A DNA stretch of 64,000 nucleotides from an uncultured Oscillospiraceae bacterium (GTDB lineage: Bacteria; Bacillota; Clostridia; Oscillospirales; Ruminococcaceae), in assembly GCA_949295465.1 (NCBI GenBank), contig CASFKY010000068.1, positions 62,001 to 126,000 on the forward strand, given 5' to 3'. The notes below the pieces were generated by a model, which ran no database searches, had not been told where the DNA came from, and worked only from the letters and a program-made list of their open reading frames with translations. Shown piece after piece: positions 16,436-25,832 of this stretch (position 1 is the stretch's first letter; each line of letters opens with the position of its first letter). Both the position numbers and the translations under genes were made by a program.

Positions 16436-17350
16436 TTGCTGGAATTGTTGCGACAGGAAAACGTAAACCCTTCCCTCATTGAGGGAATCGAGGAATACCG
16501 GGCCAAATACCCGGCCGGCCCGGAACAGCAGGCCCGCATCCCCCGGCCCCGGTACCCCTATTACGGGCGGGAGATCTGGGAGCAGGCCGCCGCGGCCCTT
16601 CTGTGCGGGGCAAACCTGCTGCTGGCCGGGGGCAAAGCCACCGGCAAGAACGTGCTGGCCGAAAACCTGGCCGCCGCCTTTGGCCGGCCGGGGTGGGATG
16701 TCTCCTTTCATGTGGATATGGACGCGGCCAGCCTCATCGGCACCGACACCTTTGAGGGGGGCCAGGTGGTGTTCCGCCCCGGGCCGGTCTGCCAGTGCGC
16801 CCAGGAGGGCGGTTTTGGGATTTTGGATGAGATCAACATGGCCAAGAACGAGGCACTGGCCGTGCTGCACGCGGTGCTGGATTTCCGCCGGGTGATGGAC
16901 GTGCCCGGCTACCGGCGGGTAAACTTGGACCCGGCCACCCGGTTCATCGCCACCATGAACAACGGCTATGCGGGCACCCGGGAACTGAACGAGGCGCTGG
17001 CCTCCCGGTTTGTGATCATCCAGATGCCCTCCATCTCCCCCGAGGGGCTGGAAAAGCTGCTGGGCGGGGAGTTCCCCACCCTGGAAAAGAAATACCTCAA
17101 GCAGTTTGCGGCCCTTTTTATGGACCTGCAAAAGAAGTGCGAGAGCGCCGAGATCTCGGACAAGGCCCTGGACCTGCGGGGCCTGCTGGACGCGCTGCGC
17201 CTGATCCGCCAGGGGCTGAAGGCCGGGCCGGCGCTGGATATGGGCATCTCCAACAAGGTGTTTGACAGCTACGAGCAGGGGCTGATCCGGGACGTGATCA
17301 CCGCCCGCATCCCCGCCGGGCTGGACCGGTCCCGCCTGTTTTCGGACTGA
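16436..17350 (+). CDS. MoxR-family AAA+ ATPase
   Basis: A 304-residue AAA+ ATPase. Walker A is AGGKATGKNVLAE, Walker B is GFGILDEINMAKNEAL, and sensor 1 is FIATMNNGYAGTRELNEALASRFV. MoxR ATPases work as chaperones that activate or mature partner complexes together with VWA proteins. The start is uncertain: TTG at 16436 sits 8 bases behind AAGGGAG, whereas the longest frame starts at an ATG at 16376 inside the likely promoter region. The VWA gene begins 12 bases downstream, so the two form an operon. Confidence 0.82.
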   Translation: MLELLRQENVNPSLIEGIEEYRAKYPAGPEQQARIPRPRYPYYGREIWEQAAAALLCGANLLLAGGKATGKNVLAENLAAAFGRPGWDVSFHVDMDAASLIGTDTFEGGQVVFRPGPVCQCAQEGGFGILDEINMAKNEALAVLHAVLDFRRVMDVPGYRRVNLDPATRFIATMNNGYAGTRELNEALASRFVIIQMPSISPEGLEKLLGGEFPTLEKKYLKQFAALFMDLQKKCESAEISDKALDLRGLLDALRLIRQGLKAGPALDMGISNKVFDSYEQGLIRDVITARIPAGLDRSRLFSD

Positions 17351-17362
17351 GGGGGCCGGGCC

Positions 17363-19114
17363 ATGCTTACCCAACAATACAGCGCCCGGCAGCGCCGGGC
17401 CCTGAACCAGGTGTGGGCGGCTGCCGGCGAATACGGCTTTGAGCCCCTGTTTTTGGCCCTGGACACCGAGGGCAGCCCGGATTTTTACATGAATTTTGTG
17501 GTGGGCCTGGTGCACAAGTGGTACGGGGAGGAGATGCCCCGCCGGCTGTTCGACTCCTGGTTGGGGGATGCCCGCCAGCCCGCGCTGGACGATCTGGCCT
17601 GGCTGGCCCTGGAAAATGCGGTCTATCAGAAGGAGCTGCCCACCCGCCCGGCTCTGGAGGAGCTGCGCCAGGAACACGCCCGCCAGTTTTTTGCGGGAGA
17701 GTACAAGCTCTCCCGACAGGAGTGGATGGCCAAAAACCAGCTGGTGTACAGCATGCAGGCCGCCCGCTGGCAGGAGGTGCTGGGGCGACGGGGCCGTCTG
17801 CTCACCCCACGGGAACAGGGGCTGTACAGGGCCTTGGCCTGCCCCGGCAGCCTGGACGCCGGCCAGATGGAGGAGGCCATCCGCCAGATGGCCCGCCGGT
17901 ATCTGGGCTTTACCGGCCAGATCCGGGCCAAATCCCCTCTGAAGATCCATTTCAGCGACCGATGGGCCCCCCTGCTCACCAAGCTGCTGCCCACCGAGAT
18001 GGTGCGCACCGACGAGCTGACGGTGGGCCGCTCGGCCAAGGCCGGGCAGGACGGGATGATCCGGGCCGCCAAGGGGCTGCGCACCAGGCTGGGCAGCCGC
18101 CAGCAGCCGGAGACCGACCGGCAGTATATCGAGAGCTGCTTTGGCCGCTGCCTGTACACCCCGCCCCAGATGGCCCTTATCGAGCAGCGCCAGTGCGCCG
18201 GCAACCATCTGGGCTGTCATCTCTGGTTTTCGGCGGGCTTCCCCTCGCCGGAAAAGGCCCGCAGCCCCGCCAGCAAGCGGCTGGCCGAGCAGGCCGCCGC
18301 CCAGCAGCAGGAAAACCAGAAGGCCTTTGTCCGGGACCTGGCCCTGAACCAGAGCGCCATCCTGCGGCTGAGCGGCCAGATCCAGAACTGCCTGCTGGTG
18401 CACCAGCAGCCGGGCATGGGGCTGGGGCGGCGGGGCCGTCTCCAGAGCGCCCGGGTCTGGCGGGAGCCGGTGGTGGGGGATGGCCGGGTCTTTCTGTACC
18501 CGGAGCCGGACCCCCGGCCCAGTTTTGCGGTGGACCTGCTGCTGGACGCCTCGGCCAGCCGGCTGCACTGCCAGGAGCTGATCGCCGCTCAGGGGTACAT
18601 CCTCTCCGAGAGCCTGAGCCGGTGCGGGGTGCCGGTGCGGGTGTCCAGCTTTTGCAGCCTGCGGGGCTACACAGTGCTGCGGGTGCTGAAGGAGTACGCC
18701 GACAAGGCGGGCAGCCGGCGGATCTTCGGCTATTTTGCCGCCGGCTGGAACCGGGACGGCCTGGCGCTGCGGGGGATGAGGGAACTGCTGCGTCAGGCCC
18801 CCGCCCAGAAGCACCTGCTCATCCTGCTTACCGACGCCAGCCCCAACGACAGCCGTAAGATCCCCCCCAGCGGCCGGATTCCCCTGAGCCGGGAATACGG
18901 CGGGAAGGCCGGCGTGGAGGATACCGCCGACGAGGTGCGGGCGCTGCGCCGCCAGGGGGTGCGGGTGGCGGCGGTGTTCATGGGGCCCAGCACCTCGGTG
19001 CCCGACGCCGAGACCATCTTTGGCCGGGACCTGGTGCGCATCAGCCGGATCGATCAGCTGGCCGCCGCGGCGGGCCGGCTGATCCAGCGCCAGATCCAGG
19101 AGCTTTCGGGCTGA
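17363..19114 (+). CDS. VWA-domain protein (CoxE/NorD-like), partner of the MoxR ATPase
   Basis: A 583-residue cytoplasmic protein. The C-terminal third is a von Willebrand A domain: the MIDAS motif reads VDLLLDASASRL near residue 390, with the later Asp in LILLTDASPNDS and a predicted final strand VRVAAVFMGPSTSVPDAE. The N-terminal 350 residues are helical and rich in Arg and Gln, without a recognised domain. MoxR plus VWA pairs usually insert metals or assemble enzymes; the target here is not visible in the neighbourhood. A perfect terminator ends the operon. Confidence 0.8.
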   Translation: MLTQQYSARQRRALNQVWAAAGEYGFEPLFLALDTEGSPDFYMNFVVGLVHKWYGEEMPRRLFDSWLGDARQPALDDLAWLALENAVYQKELPTRPALEELRQEHARQFFAGEYKLSRQEWMAKNQLVYSMQAARWQEVLGRRGRLLTPREQGLYRALACPGSLDAGQMEEAIRQMARRYLGFTGQIRAKSPLKIHFSDRWAPLLTKLLPTEMVRTDELTVGRSAKAGQDGMIRAAKGLRTRLGSRQQPETDRQYIESCFGRCLYTPPQMALIEQRQCAGNHLGCHLWFSAGFPSPEKARSPASKRLAEQAAAQQQENQKAFVRDLALNQSAILRLSGQIQNCLLVHQQPGMGLGRRGRLQSARVWREPVVGDGRVFLYPEPDPRPSFAVDLLLDASASRLHCQELIAAQGYILSESLSRCGVPVRVSSFCSLRGYTVLRVLKEYADKAGSRRIFGYFAAGWNRDGLALRGMRELLRQAPAQKHLLILLTDASPNDSRKIPPSGRIPLSREYGGKAGVEDTADEVRALRRQGVRVAAVFMGPSTSVPDAETIFGRDLVRISRIDQLAAAAGRLIQRQIQELSG

Positions 19115-19131
19115 AATTTTCAGCAAAAACA

Positions 19132-19171
19132 GGTTCCCCCGCCGGATTTATCCGGCGGGGGAACCCGTTTT
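19132..19171. terminator. Bidirectional terminator
   Basis: GGTTCCCCCGCCGGA pairs with TCCGGCGGGGGAACC around a TTTA loop, followed by T residues. It lies between the VWA gene and the convergent MBL gene. Confidence 0.87.
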
Positions 19172-19205
19172 TAGAGGAAAGAAAAGGCAGAAGAAAAGAC
19201 AGGGC

Positions 19206-20807
19206 TCAGCGGTCCCACTTGTCGCACAGGGACTGGATCTGGCTGGCAAAGCGGGCCAGGTCCTTGTTGGAGCCGCCCTCGTTGTGCTGGATCACGGTCA
19301 TCAGGCGCTTGCCGGCATCCACCAGACGCTGGAAGGCAGTGGAGACACGGGTGCCCACCGGCGAGGGCTTTTCCACCCGTTTGGCAACACCCTCCCGGGT
19401 GAACACCCCCTGCGCAAGGTCAAATTCGGCCCCGGAGAAGGGGGCAAAGGCGTCAATGCCCAGCTCGTCCCGCAGGCGGGCGGCGAAGATCTCGGTGACG
19501 GTGTCCTCCCCGTGGACCACAAAGATTTTTTTGGGCTTGGGGGAGAAATGCCCCGCCCAAGCCATCAGGCCCTGGTTGTCCGCATGGCCGCTGATGCCGG
19601 CCAGCTGGCGGATCTGGGCCCGCACCTCGATGGTTTCGCCAAAGAGCTTCACCTCCCGGGCGCCCTCCACCAGGGCCCGGCCCAGGGTGCCCCCGGCCTG
19701 ATAGCCCACAAACAGGATGGTGCACTCCGGCCGCCACAGGTTGTGTTTCAGGTGGTGGCGGATCCGCCCGGCCTCGCACATGCCGCTGGCCGAGAGGATC
19801 ACCTTGGGCCGCTCGTCAAAGTTGATGGCCTTGGATTCCTCCGAGGTGGTGGTGGTGGTGAGCCCCGCAAAGTGGAGGGGGTTGATGCCCTGGCGCACCA
19901 TCTCCAGGGTCTCCTGGTCAAAGCAGTCGGAGATGTTGGCTTTGAACACGGTGGTGGCCTCGATGGCCAGGGGGCTGTCCACAAAGACCGGGAAATCCTC
20001 ATGGCCTTTCACCAGGCCCTGGTCCTTGATCTGACGCAGGAAATAGAGCATCTCCTGGGTGCGGCCCACCGCAAAGGAGGGGATCACCACATTGCCGCCC
20101 TTGTCAAAGGTCTGCTGCAGCACCGAGGCCAGCTCCGCCACATACTCGGGCCGTGGGCCGTGGCTTCGGTCGCCGTAGGTGGATTCCATCACCACATAGT
20201 CGGCCTCGTTCAGATACTGGGGGTCCCGGATGAGGGGCTGGTTTGTGTTGCCGATGTCGCCGCTGAAAACCAGCTTGACGGTTTTGCCCTCCTCGGTGAT
20301 CCACAGCTCAATGCTGGCGCTGCCCAACAGGTGGCCCGCGTCGATGAAGCGCACATCCACCCCCTCGCAGACCGGCATCCGCTGGTTGTAGGGCATCCCC
20401 TCAAACTGCTCCAGGCAGCCCAGGGCGTCCTGCATGGTGTAGAGAGGCACATACTCCTCGGCGCCCGAACGCTTGGCCTTGCGGTTGCGCCACTCCGCCT
20501 CAAATTCCTGGATGTGGGCCGAGTCTTGCAGCATGATGTCGCAGAGCTGCCGGGTGGCCTGGGTACACCACACCGGCCCCCGGAACCCGTTTTTGTACAA
20601 GAGGGGGATGCGGCCCGAGTGGTCGATGTGGGCATGGGTCAAAAACAATCCGTCCAGTTCGCCGGGGGCCACCGGGATGGGCTGGTTTTCGTAGATGTCG
20701 CGCCCCTGCTCCATGCCGCAGTCGATGAGGAACTGCTTGCCGCAGGCGGAAAGCAGGGTGCAGCTGCCGGTTACTTCATGGTCAGCGCCCAAAAATGTAA
20801 GCTTCAT
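19206..20807 (-). CDS. Metallo-beta-lactamase / beta-CASP hydrolase (YSH1-like RNase)
   Basis: A 533-residue enzyme. The zinc site is LFLTHAHIDHSGRIP (residues 54-68), with GHLLGSASIEL and SGDIGN further on. A beta-CASP cap follows, with GRTQEMLYFL and the RNA-specificity motif ILSASGMCEAGRIRHHLKHNL; then SGHADNQGLMAW supplies the last His. Members are RNA endo- or exonucleases of the CPSF73/YSH1 type. An extra C-terminal stretch of about 70 residues may be specific to this group. Monocistronic. Confidence 0.88.
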   Translation of the reverse strand: MKLTFLGADHEVTGSCTLLSACGKQFLIDCGMEQGRDIYENQPIPVAPGELDGLFLTHAHIDHSGRIPLLYKNGFRGPVWCTQATRQLCDIMLQDSAHIQEFEAEWRNRKAKRSGAEEYVPLYTMQDALGCLEQFEGMPYNQRMPVCEGVDVRFIDAGHLLGSASIELWITEEGKTVKLVFSGDIGNTNQPLIRDPQYLNEADYVVMESTYGDRSHGPRPEYVAELASVLQQTFDKGGNVVIPSFAVGRTQEMLYFLRQIKDQGLVKGHEDFPVFVDSPLAIEATTVFKANISDCFDQETLEMVRQGINPLHFAGLTTTTTSEESKAINFDERPKVILSASGMCEAGRIRHHLKHNLWRPECTILFVGYQAGGTLGRALVEGAREVKLFGETIEVRAQIRQLAGISGHADNQGLMAWAGHFSPKPKKIFVVHGEDTVTEIFAARLRDELGIDAFAPFSGAEFDLAQGVFTREGVAKRVEKPSPVGTRVSTAFQRLVDAGKRLMTVIQHNEGGSNKDLARFASQIQSLCDKWDR

Positions 20808-20950
20808 AGCGTTGGTTTGTCACCTCACTTGGCCAAAAGGGCCGTTTGTTGGGAGTGTTCCTTGGATATAGTATACAATATTATCTATAAAAAGTCGATG
20901 TTTTTTCACGAATCTGACCACTTTGGCCCGAATGACGGCGCGGCTTTTTC

Positions 20951-20979
20951 TTGTGCGGCGGGTCGATTTGTGCTATCAT
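20951..20979 (+). promoter_or_regulatory. Possible promoter of TPR-like gene
   Basis: TTGTGC (20951-20956), 17-base spacer, TATCAT (20974-20979). The -35 is poor; the start codon follows 42 bases later. Confidence 0.45.
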
Positions 20980-21021
20980 GCTTATAAATTACCAATACAA
21001 CGAGCGAATGGAGAGAAGAGT

Positions 21022-21891
21022 ATGATCGCACTGTTTCCCTCCCTGCGGGTGGGAGAAGCAATCCTGTATCTTGCGGACCTGGCGGTGCTGGGCTATTTCT
21101 GGCAAAAGGGCCAGCTGGGGCTGCCGGTGCTGCTCCCCTGCCTGGCGGCGCTGGTGCTCATCCCGCTGGTCATCCGGCTGGCGGCAGTGCTCAAGCACCA
21201 GAAGCTGGTGAATATCCTCTTCCGCAAGCTGGACCCGGAGGCTTTTATCCAGGCCTATGAACCCCTCATGAAGCGGGCGGAGGGCAAGCCCGGGCTGGAG
21301 AGCACCCTGCGCAACTTCCTCAGCACCGGCTATGCCAGCAAGGGAGATTTTGAGACCGCCATCCGCCTGCTGGACGAAACGCCCCCGGTGGAGGGCAAGC
21401 AGGCGGTGCGGGGCCGGGCCATCCAGCTGGGCAACCTGTGCAACATCTATCTCATGAAGGGAGATGTGTCCGAAGCACAGGACCTGCTCCATCAGCTGGA
21501 AGATCTTTTGGACGACGACACCGAGGACCAGGCCGGAAAGGACATGCAGGGCAATGTGGTCACTCTGAAAAACTATCTCCAGGCGGCCCGGGGCTGGCGG
21601 GCGGATGAAAAGTATCTGCGCAACCTGGCCCTGAACGCGGTGGAGCCCTTCCACCAGGTGACCAATTGCTATCAGCTGGCTCTGGCCCAGCTGGGTTCCC
21701 GCAAGCGGGCCCAGGCCCTGGAAAATCTGAAAAAGGTGGCGGACCGGGCGCCCGGCCTGTACATCGGCCAGGAGGCTGCCCGGCGGGCCGAAAAGCTGGA
21801 GCAGGAGATGCCGGAAGAGGAGAAGAATCAGGCCACTCCGCCCAGCGAGCGGATCGTGCTGCGGCCCTTTCTCAAGCGCCGCCGCTGGTGA
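21022..21891 (+). CDS. Membrane-anchored TPR-like protein
   Basis: A 289-residue protein of no named family. The ATG at 21022 follows GGAGAGAAGAG; the longer frame from 20923 would start upstream of the promoter. Two hydrophobic segments occupy residues about 9-55 (ILYLADLAVLGYFW and LPVLLPCLAALVLIPLVIRLAAVL). The cytoplasmic rest is helical with repeat-like units (GYASKGDFETAIRLLDE, GNLCNIYLMKGDVSEAQDLLHQLE, CYQLALAQLGSRKRAQALENLKK), typical of tetratricopeptide repeats. It may scaffold a membrane complex. Confidence 0.7.
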   Translation: MIALFPSLRVGEAILYLADLAVLGYFWQKGQLGLPVLLPCLAALVLIPLVIRLAAVLKHQKLVNILFRKLDPEAFIQAYEPLMKRAEGKPGLESTLRNFLSTGYASKGDFETAIRLLDETPPVEGKQAVRGRAIQLGNLCNIYLMKGDVSEAQDLLHQLEDLLDDDTEDQAGKDMQGNVVTLKNYLQAARGWRADEKYLRNLALNAVEPFHQVTNCYQLALAQLGSRKRAQALENLKKVADRAPGLYIGQEAARRAEKLEQEMPEEEKNQATPPSERIVLRPFLKRRRW

Positions 21892-21903
21892 GATCATACA
21901 TGC

Positions 21904-21946
21904 CAAAAAACCGCCCCGGGAGAATTCCCCCGGGGCGGCTTTTTGT
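21904..21946. terminator. Bidirectional terminator
   Basis: AAAAAACCGCCCCGGG pairs with CCCCGGGGCGG plus T-run, between convergent genes. Confidence 0.85.
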
Positions 21947-21951
21947 ATGTC

Positions 21952-22814
<863 letters not shown>

Positions 22815-22827
<13 letters not shown>

Positions 22828-23930
22828 ATGAGAGTTCCTCCTTTGGGGATCTGCTGGGTCACGCAGTGGATATTGCCGCCCCCCAGCAGGATCTCCCGGC
22901 TGGGGATGGGCAGGGCGATGCGGGGGGCAAACAGCCGGCCCAGAATCTCCAGGGCCAGGGCGTCGTGGGGGTCCCCGAACTGGGGCACCAGCACATGGCC
23001 GTTGGAGAGATAAAAGTTCACATAGCTGGCGGCCAGCCGCTCGCCGGCCTCCCGCGTATCCTCTCCCTCTTCAAAGTCGTAGCCTTCCAGTTCCTGGGGG
23101 GCCACCACCTGGGGCCTTTGGGGGATGGGCAGCTTGTGCACCTTCAGGGGCCGGCCCTGGGCGTCGGTGGCCCTTTCCAGATATTCCAGACACTGGAGGC
23201 TCAGGGGGTACTGGGGGTCGGACTCGTCGTCGGTCCAGGCCAGCACCACTTCCCCCGGCCGCACAAAAGCGCACACATTGTCCACATGCTCGTTGGTCTC
23301 GTCGTTGTAGATGCCCCGGGGCAGCCAGAGCACCTTCTGGATGCCCAGATACTCCCGCAGCTTTTTCTCGATCTGCTGCCGGCTCAGGTCCGGGTTGCGC
23401 CCCGGGCTCAGCAGGCAGCTCTCGGTGGTGAGCAGGGTGCCCTCCCCGTCGGTGTGGATGGAGCCCCCCTCCAGCACAAAGGGGGAGGCGTCGTACCAGT
23501 CCACCCCCAGCGCCTGGCAGAGGGCCGGGGCCAGGGCGTCGTCCTTTTCCCAGTGGGCATAGAGCCCGTCCACCGTTCCGCCCCAGGCGTTGAACCGCCA
23601 GTTCACCCCCCGAAGCCCGCCCTTGCCGTCCACCACAAAGGTGGGGCCGGTATCCCGGGCCCAGGCATCGTCGCTCTCCAGGGGGATCACCCGGGCCGCC
23701 TGCCCCAGAGCCTGGCGGGCCTGGGGCACAAGGGCCGGCGGGGTCAGCATGTAGACGGTCTCGGTGAGGGCGATGGCCCGGGCCAGCCGGGCAAAAGCCT
23801 CCCGGGCTTTCACCGCCCCAAAGGGCCAGCTGCCCGGCCGGTGGGGCCAGATCATCAGGCAGCCCTGGTGGGGCGAAAACTCGGCGGGCATGAAAAAGCC
23901 GTCCCGGCAGGGCAGAGAATCTTGCTTCAT
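22815..23930 (-). CDS. aguA: Agmatine deiminase
   Basis: A 371-residue guanidino-group hydrolase (pentein fold) that converts agmatine to N-carbamoylputrescine. Motifs: AEFSPHQGCLMIWPHRPGSW, DDAWARDTGPTFVVD, WRFNAWGG, VLEGGSIHTDGEGTLLTTESCLL, and the catalytic Cys near the C-terminus in GGGNIHCVTQQIPKGG. It is followed directly by aguB; together they make putrescine from agmatine. No arginine decarboxylase is in the window. Confidence 0.94.
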
Positions 23931-23942
23931 GGTTCCTCCTCT

Positions 23943-24629
23943 TTACAGGGGCAAAAAGCCCTTGACCGCAAAGAAAATCAGGGGCACGAACAGGGAAGGC
24001 AGCAGGTTCAGGGCCTTCAGGTCCTTGATTTTCAGGATGGACAGCCCGGTGGACAGGATGAGAAATCCGCCCACGATGCACAATTCACAGACCACCTCGT
24101 CCGAGAAAAAGGAGCCGGACACGTACCGGGTGAGCAGGTAGATGCTGCCCTGCCAGCAGAACAGCACCGGCGCCGCCAGCACCATGCCCACCCCGTAGGT
24201 GGAGGCCAGCACCGTGGAGGTGACCAGGTCCAGGGCGGCGTTGGTGAACAGGTAGGTCTCATCCCCGTACAGGGCGCTCATCACCGGCCCCACGATGGAG
24301 AGGGTGCCGATGCAGAACAGGAGGATGCCGGTGGTAAGCCCCTGGGCCAGCTGTCCCCCCGCGTGGCGGGAGACCAGGTCGTTGAAGCGCCGGTCCAGAT
24401 CCAGCCGGGTGCCCGCCAGGCTGCCCAGCACCAGGCTGACGATGAAGAGCACCGGGTACTGGCTGTCGGACATATGGCTGACCACCGCGTTGATGCCGAT
24501 GCCGCAGGCGGCCAGCCCGCAGGCGTTGAAGAGCCCGGCCTCATATTTCGGGCCGATGCCCCGTTTGAGGGTACTGCCCACCAGCCCTCCGATCAGGATG
24601 GCGGCAGTGTTGGTCAGGGTACCGATCAT
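23943..24629 (-). CDS. DUF554 family membrane protein
   Basis: A 228-residue integral membrane protein with about seven helices. The start MIGTLTNTAAILIGGLVGSTL and the segment INAVVSHMSDSQYPVLFIVSLVLGSLAGTRLDLD are typical of DUF554 (YdfK/YqgA-like). Function is unknown; a transport role is commonly supposed. It lies 12 bases upstream of aguA on the same strand, so it is probably the first gene of that operon and might handle polyamines or agmatine. That link is inferred from position only. Confidence 0.82.
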   Translation of the reverse strand: MIGTLTNTAAILIGGLVGSTLKRGIGPKYEAGLFNACGLAACGIGINAVVSHMSDSQYPVLFIVSLVLGSLAGTRLDLDRRFNDLVSRHAGGQLAQGLTTGILLFCIGTLSIVGPVMSALYGDETYLFTNAALDLVTSTVLASTYGVGMVLAAPVLFCWQGSIYLLTRYVSGSFFSDEVVCELCIVGGFLILSTGLSILKIKDLKALNLLPSLFVPLIFFAVKGFLPL

Positions 24630-24786
24630 GACAAAAACTCGCTTTCTCCACAGGATATTTTTCTTGCAACGCTACCCATTATACCGTATTTTCGGCCCGG
24701 AAAAAAGGGGGCGGCGGGCCGGTGTACTTTCGCCGGCGCTTGTGCTACAATAAACACAAACCAAGAAAAACGGAGAGCGCAACGCG

Positions 24787-25218
24787 ATGAAGATACTGGC
24801 TGTGGATTACGGCGAGGCCCGCACCGGGCTGGCCAGCTGCGACCCGGGAGAGATCCTGGTCACCCCCATCACCCCCCAAATTGAGGAGAAAAGCCTGAAC
24901 AAGGCGGTGGCCCGGGTGTGCGAGAAGGCCCGGGAGATCGGCGCGGAGCGGATCTTGCTGGGCCTGCCCCTGAATATGGACGGCACCGAGGGCCCCCGGG
25001 CCAAAAAGAGCCGCAAGATCCAGGCCATGCTGGAGGCGGGCACCGGCCTGCCGGTGGTGTTGTGGGACGAACGGCGCACCACCGTGTCGGCGGCGGCCAT
25101 CCTGGCGGGCAACGACACCTTCGGCAAAAAACGCAAGGAGCGGCTGGATTCGGTGAGCGCGGCCGTCTTGCTGGAAAGCTACCTGGCCTACCGCAGCCAT
25201 CACCCGGAGGAGACCTGA
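24787..25218 (+). CDS. ruvX: Putative pre-16S rRNA nuclease / Holliday junction resolvase, YqgF-RuvX family
   Basis: A 143-residue RNase H-fold nuclease. Motifs: ILAVDYGEARTGLAS (first Asp), RILLGLPLNMDGTEGPRAKKSRKI, VVLWDERRTTVSAA (catalytic Glu region) and LDSVSAAVLLESYL. Length is normal. Family members process the 16S rRNA 5' end in E. coli. GGAGAGCGCAACGCG precedes the ATG. The DUF1836 gene starts 1 base after its stop. Confidence 0.9.
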   Translation: MKILAVDYGEARTGLASCDPGEILVTPITPQIEEKSLNKAVARVCEKAREIGAERILLGLPLNMDGTEGPRAKKSRKIQAMLEAGTGLPVVLWDERRTTVSAAAILAGNDTFGKKRKERLDSVSAAVLLESYLAYRSHHPEET

Positions 25219-25219
25219 T

Positions 25220-25771
25220 ATGAGCATCGCCTTTGATCATTCACCCCAGACCCGGCAGGCGCTGGAGTACCACTGCCCCCGCTGGAGGGAGCTGCCGGCG
25301 CTGGAACTGTATATGGACCAGATGACCGGCTATATCGCCGACGTGCTGCGCCCGCTGCTGGACAGCGAGGAGGGGGAGCGCCCCCTCACCAAGGCCATGG
25401 TGAACAACTATGTGAAGGCCCGGATGATCCCCCGGCCGGACAAGAAAAAGTACCGGCGGGAGCACCTGGCCCACCTGATCCTGCTCTGCGCCATGAAGCA
25501 GGTGCTCAGCCTGCCCGAGGCTTGGTCGGTGTTGCAGATGAGCCAGCAGGAGAACACCTTCCCCCAGGTGTACGACTACTTCTGCCAGGAGCTGGAAAAC
25601 TCCCTGGCCCAGGTGTGGGGTCAGCCCTGCCGGGGGGAGGAGGCCGGCCTGGAGGGAGAGGGCGCCGTGCTGATCCTCCGCCTTACCCAGGCCTGCGCCA
25701 ACAAAATTTACCTGCAAAAGCGGATCGCCTTTGAGGAGGCGGGCAGCGCCCCCGAGCCCCGCAAGAAATAA
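25220..25771 (+). CDS. DUF1836 family protein
   Basis: A 183-residue cytoplasmic protein. The N-terminal half resembles a MerR-like winged helix (LTKAMVNNYVKARMIPRPDKKKYRREHLAHLILLCAMKQVLSL split over residues 58-100), which is the hallmark of DUF1836. The second half is helical. It is coupled to ruvX with a single base between the genes. DNA binding is likely, but the target is unknown. Confidence 0.78.
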   Translation: MSIAFDHSPQTRQALEYHCPRWRELPALELYMDQMTGYIADVLRPLLDSEEGERPLTKAMVNNYVKARMIPRPDKKKYRREHLAHLILLCAMKQVLSLPEAWSVLQMSQQENTFPQVYDYFCQELENSLAQVWGQPCRGEEAGLEGEGAVLILRLTQACANKIYLQKRIAFEEAGSAPEPRKK

Positions 25772-25797
25772 GGCCGGCGCTGCTGTTCTAAAACAAT

Positions 25798-25831
25798 AAA
25801 ACTCCCCGCCTCAAAAGGGCGGGGAGTTTTT
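25798..25831. terminator. Bidirectional terminator
   Basis: AAAACTCCCCGCC pairs with GGCGGGGAGTTTT, between DUF1836 and the convergent cardiolipin synthase gene. Confidence 0.85.
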
Positions 25832-25832
25832 G

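Noticed and set aside
16277..19126. 949-residue open frame on the minus strand opposite the MoxR-VWA pair
   Set aside because: Same antisense pattern; composition is dominated by Ala, Gly, Gln, His and Pro, and the plus strand has clear Walker and MIDAS motifs.
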